25,910 bases of DNA from Actinomycetota bacterium (lineage in GTDB: Bacteria > Actinomycetota > Humimicrobiia > Humimicrobiales > Humimicrobiaceae). The DNA lies in assembly GCA_016783995.1 (NCBI GenBank), contig JADHVN010000005.1:1-25910 (forward strand), read 5' to 3'. The notes beneath the pieces were generated by a model, which was not told the DNA's origin, ran no database searches, and worked only from the letters and a program-made list of their open reading frames with translations. Positions 14,814 to 22,967 of this stretch are shown here, piece after piece. Each line of letters starts with the position of its first letter. Positions within the stretch are counted from its first letter, which is position 1. A program made the position numbers and the translations under genes.

Positions 14814-16175
14814 ATGGCAGATCTAGAAAATATTTGGAAAAATACTCTAGAAGATATTAAAAACAAGATTAATCTTCCTACATACAAGGCCTGGTTTGAA
14901 CATATAACACCACTGTCTCTAAAAAAAAACTGTTTAACTGTTTCGGTTGGTAGTTCTTTCGCCAAAGAATGGCTCGAATCAAGATATTCAAACCTGCTAT
15001 CTGATTCAATAAAAAAAGTAATCAATGGCTCATGCAAAATAAAAATTGTTGCAACTCCAGACAGTTTAGAAAGTACAGAAAGGTATTATGATGAATATAT
15101 TGGTGAATCTATTGAAAGTTCTGACTTTCCCAACAAAAAAATAAAAAATTCCACATTTAATACAAAGTATACCTTTGATACATTTATTGTTGGTAATAGT
15201 AATAGATTTGCCTGCACGGCTTCTCTTGCAGTTAGCGAGAAGCCGGGAAAGACCTATAACCCTCTTTTTATCTATGGTGGTGTAGGGCTTGGAAAAACAC
15301 ACCTGCTTCATGCAATCGGACAATATACAATACAGCTGCATCCCAATAAAACTGTAAAATATGTTTCAGCCGAAAGATTCTTGAACGATTTTATCAACGC
15401 TCTAAGATATAAGAATATTTTTGCCTTTAAAGAGAGCTACAGGAACAATGACGTCCTGCTTGTTGACGATATACACTTTCTTGAAGACAAGGAGGCCAGC
15501 CAGGAAGAGTTCTTTCATACATTTAATGCCCTGCATGATACCAACCGTCAGATTGTTCTTTCCAGCGACAGGTCTCCTAAAAACATTGCCACCCTGGAAG
15601 AAAGACTCAGGTCCCGTTTTGAATGGGGGCTCGTAACTGACATTACGCCGCCTGACCTGGAGACCAGGCTGGCAATATTAAAAAAATATTCTGAAAGAGA
15701 AAAAATTTCCGTCTCCGATGATATACTAAACCTGATAGCTGAAAATATAACCTCCAATATCAGAGAGCTCGAAGGTTCCCTTACGCGGGTAGTCGCATTT
15801 GCTTCTTTGACAAAATCCAAACCTGATTTAACCATAGCTAAAAATATCCTTAAAGACATTTTGCCTGATGATAATGAACATAAAACAAGCATCCAAACAA
15901 TAATTAAAGAAGTATCAAAATATTTCTCAATACCTATTAATGACATTCTAAGCGCTAAAAGAAATAAGTTTATATCACATGCCCGGCATCTTGCAATGTA
16001 TCTTTCAAGAGAGCTTACCAGCAGCTCTTTACCGAGAATTGGAAAATCGTTTGGGGACAGGGATCATTCTACAGCAATATATGCTATTTCCAAAATATCT
16101 GACCTAATCAAAACAGACAAAAATGTCTATGTGCAGATTCAGGAAATTACCAATAAGATAAAAAAATCTACTTAG
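14814..16175 (+). CDS. dnaA: Chromosomal replication initiator DnaA
   Basis: 453 residues with all four domains. Domain I (1-80, IWKNTLEDIKNKINLPTYKAWFEHI) recruits helicase partners; a short linker follows (about 85-115). The AAA+ ATPase (about 118-335) has Walker A GGVGLGKTH (155-163), Walker B LLVDDI (215-220) and the sensor/arginine-finger region EERLRSRFEWG. The C-terminal DNA-binding domain carries the DnaA signature GDRDHSTAIYAISKI, close to the usual GGRDHTTV, so near-classical DnaA boxes are expected. The start ATG has only a weak AGAG upstream; coupling to the GHKL gene 12 nt before may supply ribosomes. Confidence 0.98.
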   Translation: MADLENIWKNTLEDIKNKINLPTYKAWFEHITPLSLKKNCLTVSVGSSFAKEWLESRYSNLLSDSIKKVINGSCKIKIVATPDSLESTERYYDEYIGESIESSDFPNKKIKNSTFNTKYTFDTFIVGNSNRFACTASLAVSEKPGKTYNPLFIYGGVGLGKTHLLHAIGQYTIQLHPNKTVKYVSAERFLNDFINALRYKNIFAFKESYRNNDVLLVDDIHFLEDKEASQEEFFHTFNALHDTNRQIVLSSDRSPKNIATLEERLRSRFEWGLVTDITPPDLETRLAILKKYSEREKISVSDDILNLIAENITSNIRELEGSLTRVVAFASLTKSKPDLTIAKNILKDILPDDNEHKTSIQTIIKEVSKYFSIPINDILSAKRNKFISHARHLAMYLSRELTSSSLPRIGKSFGDRDHSTAIYAISKISDLIKTDKNVYVQIQEITNKIKKST

Positions 16176-16464
16176 AAATCTCTTTGTTTAAAATCTGTTT
16201 AATAATCCTATAAGTTTTTAACATAAGCTTTTATTTATGGCTTAAAATTAAGATTGTTTTTCTTTCTCCCCATATCCTTCCAGTTTTTAAACAGCCTCAA
16301 GCTTTTTTATTAACAATTTCTCTTACCGCTATTTGTGTTGTTTTACCCTTTTTTCTAGAATACTAACATTGTTAACAGGTATTATAACTATTACTGGCTA
16401 TTTAAATTAAATACTATATATAATAAAATATGTTTATATTTTAAATATCTCAAAAGAGGTGGTA
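16176..16464. other. Intergenic region between dnaA and dnaN
   Basis: 289 nt, very AT-rich, without a credible reading frame. It contains TTTTTAACA (about 16214) and a GTTAAC palindrome (16371-16376) but no clear DnaA box or classical promoter. In some bacteria this interval forms the second half of a bipartite origin; here the evidence is weak. A dnaN promoter probably lies near 16380-16440, which is rich in TATA-like sequence. Confidence 0.4.
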
Positions 16465-17574
16465 ATGAAATTTCAAACAACAAGAACCGGGCTTTTAGAC
16501 ACAATATTATTTGCAAGCAGAGCAATTGGTACCAGGGTTTCATCATTTATATTAAACGGGATTATGTTAGATGTTGAAGAGGGGCTAACAACATATAGCA
16601 CTGATTTAGAAACAAGTATTAAGAGTGCAATGGAAGTAAAAATGCTTGAAAAAGGAAAAGTTGTCGTACCTGCCAGAATTTTAATAAATATATTAAAAAG
16701 CTTAAAAGAATCAAAAATAGAATTAGAGCTGGATAAATCCACAAACCAGGTGAAAATAGCATGCGAAAATGCTCTTTTTACGTTAAACACACTATCTCTT
16801 GAAGAGTACCCTGGTTTTCCTGAAATAAAAAAGGAGAACTATATAAAAATTAATTTAAACAAATTTAGAAATCTGGTAATAAAAGCACAAAAGGCCGCAT
16901 CTTTAGACGAGGGTAGGGCAATTTTGACTGGAGTGCTTTTGGAAATTGAAGAAGGTTTGTTAAGTATGGTAGCAACAGATAGCTACAGGCTTTCTTTAGT
17001 AAAAGAAAATATAGATACGGGCAGACCTCCAATGAAAGTAGTTATACCGTCAAAAGTGCTTGATAGTATTGTTAAAAGCGAATACAAAGACAGTGATATT
17101 GGAATAAATATTGAAGAAAATCAAATAAGCTTTTATCTGGAAGGAGACAACAAAAAAAAGAATATAATAGTTTCCAGACTACTTTCTGGGAAGTTTCCGG
17201 AATATAAACAGCTTATTCCCAAGAGCTTAAAACACAATATAGTCATAAATAAAGAAAAAATGCTTGATGTGGTAAAGAGAATTTCTTCGATATCCCAGGA
17301 CAATATACCGATTAAACTAACTATTGATAAAGGTAAAGTAACTGTGTCTATGAGCATCAGGGAAATAGGAAGCTCCAGTGAAGACTTTGAGGTTTCTTAT
17401 GGAGAAGAAAGAATAGAGATAGCATTTAACCCCGAATTTTTAATGGAAGGCATAAACATAATGGATGAGAAGAATATAATATTATCAATAGAGGATTCTC
17501 TTAAACCTATTTTGATAAAATCAGAAAAAAACAAAAATTTGATTTATTTGCTAATGCCTATCAGGGTCTCCTAA
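16465..17574 (+). CDS. dnaN: DNA polymerase III beta sliding clamp
   Basis: 369 residues from the ATG at 16465, behind AGAGGTGG. The frame also has a GTG at 16459 that overlaps the ribosome site and is unlikely. DnaN forms the ring-shaped dimer that tethers polymerase III and many repair proteins. Typical blocks are LEEYPGFPEI, LTGVLLEIEEGLLSMVATDSYRLSL (domain 2) and the C-terminal YLLMPIRVS that lines the partner-binding pocket. Standard length. No recF, gyrB or gyrA follows, unlike the common dnaA-dnaN-recF-gyrB order. Confidence 0.97.
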   Translation: MKFQTTRTGLLDTILFASRAIGTRVSSFILNGIMLDVEEGLTTYSTDLETSIKSAMEVKMLEKGKVVVPARILINILKSLKESKIELELDKSTNQVKIACENALFTLNTLSLEEYPGFPEIKKENYIKINLNKFRNLVIKAQKAASLDEGRAILTGVLLEIEEGLLSMVATDSYRLSLVKENIDTGRPPMKVVIPSKVLDSIVKSEYKDSDIGINIEENQISFYLEGDNKKKNIIVSRLLSGKFPEYKQLIPKSLKHNIVINKEKMLDVVKRISSISQDNIPIKLTIDKGKVTVSMSIREIGSSSEDFEVSYGEERIEIAFNPEFLMEGINIMDEKNIILSIEDSLKPILIKSEKNKNLIYLLMPIRVS

Positions 17575-17618
17575 CATCTAAACAAAACTAAAAATTAAAA
17601 AAAGCAAAAAATAAGACC

Positions 17619-18533
17619 ATGAAAAAAACAACAAGAATAAACCTATGCGTCATTGGAGCAGGAAGAGTTGGAACAACCGTAAGCTACACGCTTGCTGAAA
17701 AAGAGCTGCCTAATATTAAACTGAAGGCAATATCCTCAAGATCTATGGAATCATTAAACAGGGCAAAGAAAATTTTAGGAAGAAAAGCAGCTGGTGTAAT
17801 TTTTACCATAGAAAATTCTAAGGCTGTATCACTGGCAAATTGTATTTTAATATGCACTCCTGATGATGTTATAAACAGTGTCTGTAGCGAGATTTTTAAA
17901 GACAAAAGTAAAGATTTTAAAAATTATTATGCAATTCATTTTAGTGGATCTAAATCACTGGAGGTATTGAATTCGGCCAGGGCAGCAGGAGCTGAAATTG
18001 CATCAATCCACCCATTAAAATCTTTTGCTTCAATAGAGGAGGCGATTAAATCTTTACCAGGAACTATTTTTGGAATAACTTATTCCAGCACAGAATCAAA
18101 GAAAATGGCTGAATTTCTGGTAAAAAGCCTGGGCGGGGAAATAATCGAGGTAGAAAATAACAAGAAGCCGCTTTATCACGCTGCAGCATGTGTGGCTTCC
18201 AACTATCTGGTTACCCTTATAAATTATGCGGTACTGATACACAAAAAGATGGGTATAAAACCGGAAGATTCTTTAAAAGGCCTGACGGGACTGGTGGAAA
18301 GCACGGTCAGCAATATAAAGAAGATGGGTACAGAGAAATCACTGACAGGTCCTATAGCAAGGGGAGACGTAGGCACAATTAAAGAGCATGTTAAGAGCTT
18401 TAATGAATTTTTTTCTAAAGAAGATAGTGCTTTATATAGAATGATGGGCATTGAAACCAGCAAGATCGCACATCAGAATAAGTGGATAAAAGAGAGCACT
18501 GTAGATGAACTAAAAGAAATACTTAAAGAATAG
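17619..18533 (+). CDS. Rossmann-fold oxidoreductase with DUF2520 domain, candidate ketopantoate reductase (PanG-like)
   Basis: 304 residues. The N-terminal NAD(P)-binding fold opens LCVIGAGRVGTTVSYTLAEK (GxGxxG at 13-18). ILICTPDDVI and HFSGSKSLEVL follow, with a helical DUF2520 domain (about 150-290) containing HPLKSFAS, YHAAACVASNYLVTL and LTGPIARGDVGTIKEH. It is followed directly by panB, panC and panD, and no panE-type gene is in the window. The pathway needs an NADPH-dependent reduction of ketopantoate to pantoate between PanB and PanC, and an alternative reductase called PanG has been reported next to pan genes in other bacteria. The assignment here rests on context plus fold. The ATG at 17619 has no evident ribosome site; dnaN ends 44 nt upstream. 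Confidence 0.8.
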   Translation: MKKTTRINLCVIGAGRVGTTVSYTLAEKELPNIKLKAISSRSMESLNRAKKILGRKAAGVIFTIENSKAVSLANCILICTPDDVINSVCSEIFKDKSKDFKNYYAIHFSGSKSLEVLNSARAAGAEIASIHPLKSFASIEEAIKSLPGTIFGITYSSTESKKMAEFLVKSLGGEIIEVENNKKPLYHAAACVASNYLVTLINYAVLIHKKMGIKPEDSLKGLTGLVESTVSNIKKMGTEKSLTGPIARGDVGTIKEHVKSFNEFFSKEDSALYRMMGIETSKIAHQNKWIKESTVDELKEILKE

Positions 18534-18555
18534 AAAGGGGATAAGAAAGGGGATA
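18532..18555 (+). repeat. Tandem 12-nt repeat carrying two Shine-Dalgarno sequences before panB
   Basis: AGAAAGGGGATA occurs twice head to tail (18532-18543 and 18544-18555), ending 2 nt before the panB ATG. Each unit holds an AAAGGGG ribosome site. The downstream copy is correctly spaced from the start; the upstream copy is 12 nt further away. Confidence 0.85.
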
Positions 18556-18557
18556 TT

Positions 18558-19361
18558 ATGGCTGAAAAGAAAGTAACAACCAGTGATTTAGTAGAAATGA
18601 AGAAAAAAGGTGAAAAAATAACCATGCTTACAGCTTATGATCATCTTATGGCATCTCAACTGGATGACTGTGGCATAGATTTAATTCTGGTTGGTGATTC
18701 TGTAGGAAATGTGCTGCTGGGATATGAGAATACAATACCTGTTACAATGGATGAAATGATTCACCACTGCCGGGCAGTCACCAGGGGAGTGAAAAGGGCG
18801 ATGGTGATTGGCGATATGCCATTTATGTCTTATCAGGCAAGTTCAGAGGAAGCGGTAAGAAATGCCGGGAGATTTTTGAAAGAAGCTGGTGTTGAAGCAG
18901 TAAAACTTGAAGGTGGAAAAGAAGTTTTTAAAACTATAAAAATGATTGTTGACTCAGGAATTCCGGTTATGGGTCATCTGGGACTTACCCCGCAGTCAGT
19001 TTATAAATTAGGTGGTTATGGAGTTAGAGGGAAGGACAAGGAACAGGCTTTAAAAATGTTGGAAGATGCCAGAGGACTGGAAGAAGTTGGAGTATTTTCA
19101 ATAGTACTGGAGAAGATTCCTGCAAAACTCGCGAAAAAAATAACACAGCAAAGAGGCGTCCCTACAATTGGAATAGGGGCAGGAGTAGACTGCGACGGTC
19201 AGGTGCTTGTAACTCATGATATGCTGGGGCTTTTTGAAGGATTTAAGCCAAAGTTTTCTAAAAGATATGCTGAAGTGGGAAAGGAAATGAAGAGATGTTA
19301 CAGGAAATACATAGAAGAGGTGAAAAATAAAGAATTTCCTGCAGAAGAGCATTCTTACTAA
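18558..19361 (+). CDS. panB: 3-methyl-2-oxobutanoate hydroxymethyltransferase
   Basis: 267 residues. PanB adds a hydroxymethyl group from methylenetetrahydrofolate to 2-oxoisovalerate, giving ketopantoate, the first committed step to pantothenate and coenzyme A. Family signatures are MLTAYDHLMA, LVGDSVGN and VIGDMPFMSY with the two metal-binding aspartates, GHLGLTPQSVYKLGGYGVRGK, and the catalytic glutamate in VLEKIP; TIGIGAGVDCDGQVLVTHDMLG closes the barrel. The start is fixed by GGGGATATT immediately upstream. Confidence 0.97.
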   Translation: MAEKKVTTSDLVEMKKKGEKITMLTAYDHLMASQLDDCGIDLILVGDSVGNVLLGYENTIPVTMDEMIHHCRAVTRGVKRAMVIGDMPFMSYQASSEEAVRNAGRFLKEAGVEAVKLEGGKEVFKTIKMIVDSGIPVMGHLGLTPQSVYKLGGYGVRGKDKEQALKMLEDARGLEEVGVFSIVLEKIPAKLAKKITQQRGVPTIGIGAGVDCDGQVLVTHDMLGLFEGFKPKFSKRYAEVGKEMKRCYRKYIEEVKNKEFPAEEHSY

Positions 19362-19413
19362 GGCAGTCAAATAGATTTATCTTTTATTATACGAATATAT
19401 TGCGCCTGCGGTA

Positions 19414-20271
19414 ATGGAGATAATCAAAAAAATAAATGAATGTAAATTAATTGTAAACCAACTTAGAGAGAAGGGCTATAAGATAGGCCTTGTTCCCACC
19501 ATGGGTTTTCTGCATGAAGGACATATAAATCTTATTAGAATGGCAAAAAGGGATTGCGACAAGGTGTTTATAAGCATTTTTGTTAATCCAACACAATTTG
19601 GTCCGGATGAAGATTTTAAAAATTATCCCAGAGATATAAAAAAAGACAGCGTTCTTGCAGAAAAAGAGGGAGTGGACTATATATTTTATCCGACGGTACA
19701 GGAAATGTATGGCTCAGACCATAAAACTGTTGCTGAGGTAAAAGAACTGGGTGAGATTATGTGCGGTAAGTATAGGCCAATCCATTTTGCGGGTGTAACA
19801 ACTGTAGTTCTGAAATTATTTAATATTGTAAATGCGCAAAAGGCTTATTTTGGACAGAAAGACTACCAGCAGATGATAATAATAAAGAAAATGGCAGCTG
19901 ATTTGAATATGGATATTGAGATTGTAAGTGGTCCTACCACAAGAGAGAGCAACGGTCTTGCTTTAAGTTCCAGGAATAAGTATCTATCTGTAGAGGAGAG
20001 AGAAAATGCTACTATTTTATATAAATGTCTGAATCTGGCAAAAAATATGATTAAAAACGGCGAAAAAGATCTGGAAAAAGTAAAAAGAATAGTTTTAGGT
20101 AAACTGGAGGATAACAGGTTTGTTAAGAGCGTGGATTATTTTGAATTTAGAGACACCCGGACACTGGAAGAAATAAAAAGAGTGGATAAGGATTATAAGA
20201 GCATACTGGCTGCGGCTGCTGTATGGATTGGAAAGACCAGGCTTATTGACAATATAATTATAAAAGTATAA
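19414..20271 (+). CDS. panC: Pantothenate synthetase (pantoate-beta-alanine ligase)
   Basis: 285 residues. PanC activates pantoate with ATP and joins it to beta-alanine. It belongs to the nucleotidyltransferase superfamily: the HIGH-type motif is LVPTMGFLHEGH, followed by FVNPTQFGPDEDFKNYPR, HFAGVTTVVLKLFNIV, FGQKDYQQ and TRESNGLALSSRNKYLS (KMSKS-type loop). Its substrates come from PanB plus the reductase on one side and PanD on the other, all encoded in this run. The start ATG at 19414 lacks a clear Shine-Dalgarno, but the sequence from MEIIKKI aligns with family N-termini. Confidence 0.97.
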   Translation: MEIIKKINECKLIVNQLREKGYKIGLVPTMGFLHEGHINLIRMAKRDCDKVFISIFVNPTQFGPDEDFKNYPRDIKKDSVLAEKEGVDYIFYPTVQEMYGSDHKTVAEVKELGEIMCGKYRPIHFAGVTTVVLKLFNIVNAQKAYFGQKDYQQMIIIKKMAADLNMDIEIVSGPTTRESNGLALSSRNKYLSVEERENATILYKCLNLAKNMIKNGEKDLEKVKRIVLGKLEDNRFVKSVDYFEFRDTRTLEEIKRVDKDYKSILAAAAVWIGKTRLIDNIIIKV

Positions 20272-20326
20272 AAGCAATAAATATATTATTTAATTTAGGT
20301 AAACGTAAATAGCAGAAGGAAGGAAA

Positions 20327-20710
20327 GTGTTAATCTGTATTTTAAAAAGCAAGATTCACAGAGCAACAGTAACCAGTGCCGAGATTGATTATATGGGGAG
20401 TATAAGCATAGATAAAAACTTGATGGAGCATGCAAAAATACTTCCTTATGAAAAAGTACTGGTGGTAAGCCTGGATAGTGGGGAAAGACTGGAAACCTAT
20501 GTTATAGAAGGAGAAAAGAATAGCGGAGAAATTTGTATAAATGGAGCAGCTGCGAGAAGAATATTTAAAGGCGAGAAGATTATTATTTTATCTTTTGCTT
20601 ATATGGAAGAGAAAGAAGCGCCAGACTACCGGCCAAAAATAGTTTACGTAAACAACAAAAATGAGATTACAAATGAAGAGAATCATGTGGAGAAAGATGA
20701 CCAGTGCTAG
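20327..20710 (+). CDS. panD: Aspartate 1-decarboxylase, pyruvoyl-dependent
   Basis: 127 residues. PanD makes beta-alanine from aspartate. The proenzyme cleaves itself between Gly24 and Ser25 (DYMGSISID) to create the pyruvoyl cofactor, and both residues are present. Further family blocks are SKIHRATVT and ICINGAAARRIFKGEKIIILSFAYM. The start is a GTG at 20327 behind AAGGAAGG; no ATG fits the conserved N-terminus. The last 14 nt overlap the following lipoprotein gene. Confidence 0.96.
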   Translation: MLICILKSKIHRATVTSAEIDYMGSISIDKNLMEHAKILPYEKVLVVSLDSGERLETYVIEGEKNSGEICINGAAARRIFKGEKIIILSFAYMEEKEAPDYRPKIVYVNNKNEITNEENHVEKDDQC

Positions 20711-21497
20711 ACTGCGAAGGAATGCATTTAATATATTTATAGTGCTTCTAGTTATAATTATTTTTTCACCCTTTCCCCTTTTAACATCTTGTAAGATTAG
20801 AGATAATCCTGATGAACAAATAATAGATTATAGTGATTATAAAAATGAAAGCAGCCTGTATTTATTTGATTATGAAAAAATTGTAATGGAAAGTACTGGC
20901 TCTATTGATGTAAAAATTGAGAACTACAACCTGTATTTAGATATTTACGAAGACCTGGTAATACTGGGTGAGGTAAAAAATGTTTCTAAAGTAAATAAAA
21001 CCGATATAGAGATTACTATTGATTTCTATGATAAGCATGGAGAAAAGATAATATCAGCAGTCATTCCTGCTTACATTAATTATCTTAGAGGAGGGAGCAG
21101 GTTGCCATTTTACTATTACCTGACTGAAAGAGAGAAGTATATAGATATATCTGAAATAAAAATAGGCGTTAATTATAAGGATTATTATGAAAGATTTGAA
21201 GGGAATCCTATAGTTGAAAATGAAAGCTATTATTATAAAGAAGATTATTTAATTATTGAAGGTAAAGTAATTAATATAGGTGAAGGAAAAATAAGGAACC
21301 TAAAACTTTTCTGCACTTTTTATAACGATAAAAACCAGGTTGTGTTTATAAAACAGTGTTACTTATCCAGAGAGGAAATGATTTATGAAGGAGAGCAGAG
21401 GTTTACTTTAAGAGTACTGCTTGATGAATATTTGCCTGGGTTTACACATTACAGATTTGAAGTATTTTTTGAAGATGAAATTAAAACACCAGCTTAA
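20697..21497 (+). CDS. Predicted lipoprotein with two FxLYD-like domains
   Basis: 266 residues from the ATG at 20697, which has GGAG 6 nt upstream; a frame open from 20661 adds 12 residues without a ribosome site. The N-terminus is a lipoprotein signal: basic RLRR, a hydrophobic stretch (10-27) and a lipobox LLTSC with Cys32 as the lipid site. The mature part holds two related beta-sandwich repeats of the FxLYD kind, DLVILGEVKNVSKVNKTDIEI (about 86-140) and DYLIIEGKVINIGEGKIRNLKL (about 183-242), each with the strand pattern GxVxNxs followed by a Phe/Tyr-rich strand. Such domains are extracytoplasmic and usually uncharacterised. Overlap with panD suggests cotranscription, with no functional link evident. 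It ends 1 nt from the convergent corA stop. Confidence 0.8.
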   Translation: MTSARLRRNAFNIFIVLLVIIIFSPFPLLTSCKIRDNPDEQIIDYSDYKNESSLYLFDYEKIVMESTGSIDVKIENYNLYLDIYEDLVILGEVKNVSKVNKTDIEITIDFYDKHGEKIISAVIPAYINYLRGGSRLPFYYYLTEREKYIDISEIKIGVNYKDYYERFEGNPIVENESYYYKEDYLIIEGKVINIGEGKIRNLKLFCTFYNDKNQVVFIKQCYLSREEMIYEGEQRFTLRVLLDEYLPGFTHYRFEVFFEDEIKTPA

Positions 21498-21498
21498 T

Positions 21499-22464
21499 TC
21501 ATATCCAATCCTTATATTTAAAATAAATAAGCATACATATGGATATTATAAACATTGCAACCACAATTATGATAAAGGCGAAAGGGTTGCGTTCTAAAGG
21601 AAGTACGATATTCATTCCATAAATCCCGGATATAAGAGCAAGAGGGAGAATGATTACGGAAAAGATAGTAAGTATACGCATTATGTCGTTAATCTTATTT
21701 GATAACAGCGACTGATGAGCATCATGCACGCCATCTATTAATTCCTTATAATTTTCGAGGGTGTCCCAGATCTTTTCTATATGGTCTACAAGATCGCTGA
21801 AGTAAACCTCCAGAGCCTCAATCAGGAAATCCATATCTTTTATCTCAAGGGTTTTAAGAAATTTTCTCTGCGGAAAGACTATGTTTCTAAATGTTAGGAT
21901 ATTGGTTCTGATGAGCAGTATATCCTTAACATTTTTACTGCTTGCTTTTTTGAAAATGGCGTCCTCAACATCCTGTATATTCCTATAGATTTTATTGAGT
22001 ATGGGGAAATTATAGTCAATGAGCGAGTCAATGACTTTATGTAAGAGGTAACCGGACCCTTTATCCAGGATTTGATGGTTTTCAGCCAGGTAGTCGAATG
22101 TATTCTGAATAGGCTTACACAGCCCGCGATGAACGGTTACCAGAAAATTATTTCCGATAAAAATGTTTACGGCAAAGGGTACAAGTCTTCTGGTCTGCTT
22201 TATAAAGTAGGGTATATGCAGTACCAGAAAAAAGTAGTCATCATATTCATCTAATTTTGGTCTTTCAATGATACTCAGACAGTCTTCGATATCAAGAGGG
22301 TGAAAATGGAAATGATCCCGCAGAAATTGCATATTTTCTTTACTTGGATTCTCAATATCAATCCAGATAAGATATTCTACATTATTAATATAGGAGGAAA
22401 TATTTTTGAGAGTGACTTTTTCCAATAACTTTTTTTCATTCCTATCATAAAACAGAATTTTCAT
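21499..22464 (-). CDS. corA: CorA-family magnesium/cobalt transporter
   Basis: 321 residues. CorA forms a pentameric inner-membrane channel for divalent metal ions. A large cytoplasmic alpha/beta domain (1-255, FHPLDIEDCL, ERPKLDEYDDYFFLVLHI) leads into two C-terminal membrane helices (about 265-282 and 295-315). These are joined by the invariant YGMN selectivity motif (282-285). The tail is short and basic. The ATG at 22464 is preceded by AAGGGGTGAG. It is transcribed toward the pan/lipoprotein run; the two stops are separated by a single base with no hairpin between them. Confidence 0.95.
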   Translation of the reverse strand: MKILFYDRNEKKLLEKVTLKNISSYINNVEYLIWIDIENPSKENMQFLRDHFHFHPLDIEDCLSIIERPKLDEYDDYFFLVLHIPYFIKQTRRLVPFAVNIFIGNNFLVTVHRGLCKPIQNTFDYLAENHQILDKGSGYLLHKVIDSLIDYNFPILNKIYRNIQDVEDAIFKKASSKNVKDILLIRTNILTFRNIVFPQRKFLKTLEIKDMDFLIEALEVYFSDLVDHIEKIWDTLENYKELIDGVHDAHQSLLSNKINDIMRILTIFSVIILPLALISGIYGMNIVLPLERNPFAFIIIVVAMFIISICMLIYFKYKDWI

Positions 22465-22967
22465 CAGAACTCACCCCTTTTTTATTTAAATCTTTACAAA
22501 ATTTTATAATTTTTTATAAAAAAAAGAAATGTAAATTTATTAATATATTATTGAATTTAAGACAAATTCCCAGCTTCAATTTGCAAGAAAAAAATACTGG
22601 CTCTTTTTTATTGGATTAGTATATATCTAATAGAAACGCTTAACTTTAATATTTTTATTTATAATAGTCAAGCCAGCAATCAATGGGTTAAAAATAAAAG
22701 ACAATGATCAGTATTTGAAATAAAATAATTTAGATAACAGACAAGCAACAGTAAATAAAACCTACGTTGACAAATATTGTTTAGTTAGTTAAACTGACTA
22801 ACATATATCTTTTTTATTTAACAAAGACAATTTTTATATTAATTAAATAGATAAACCACTAAATGATTTATTTGTTTTATGGGATGCAGTCGAGATGTGT
22901 GGGAGTTATCTTGTAAAATATAAATAATTAATAGTACAAAATTAAAATTATGTAAGAAAGGTTTGAT
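22465..22967. other. Divergent AT-rich intergenic region, corA to isomerase gene
   Basis: 503 nt without a convincing gene. It holds the start signals of corA (left) and of the isomerase gene (right), including the promoter and palindrome at 22767-22801. A 14-codon frame (22880-22924) in a locally GC-richer patch has no ribosome site. Short inverted repeats such as ATTAG/CTAAT near 22615-22631 are present. The leader ahead of the isomerase is about 165 nt long if the 22767 promoter is used. Confidence 0.6.
22767..22801 (+). promoter_or_regulatory. Promoter with palindromic operator ahead of the sugar isomerase gene
   Basis: TTGACA (22767-22772, perfect -35) is followed after 17 nt by TAAACT (22790-22795, four of six -10 bases). 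The -10 lies inside an imperfect palindrome, TTAGTTAGT-TAA-ACTGACTAA (22781-22801, one mismatch across the 9-bp arms). An operator centred on the -10 is the classical arrangement for repression; the ROK repressor encoded at 24424 is the obvious candidate ligand. Confidence 0.6.

Noticed and set aside
22880..22924. 14-codon frame ahead of the isomerase as a leader peptide
   Set aside because: No ribosome site and no run of regulatory codons or attenuator hairpin.
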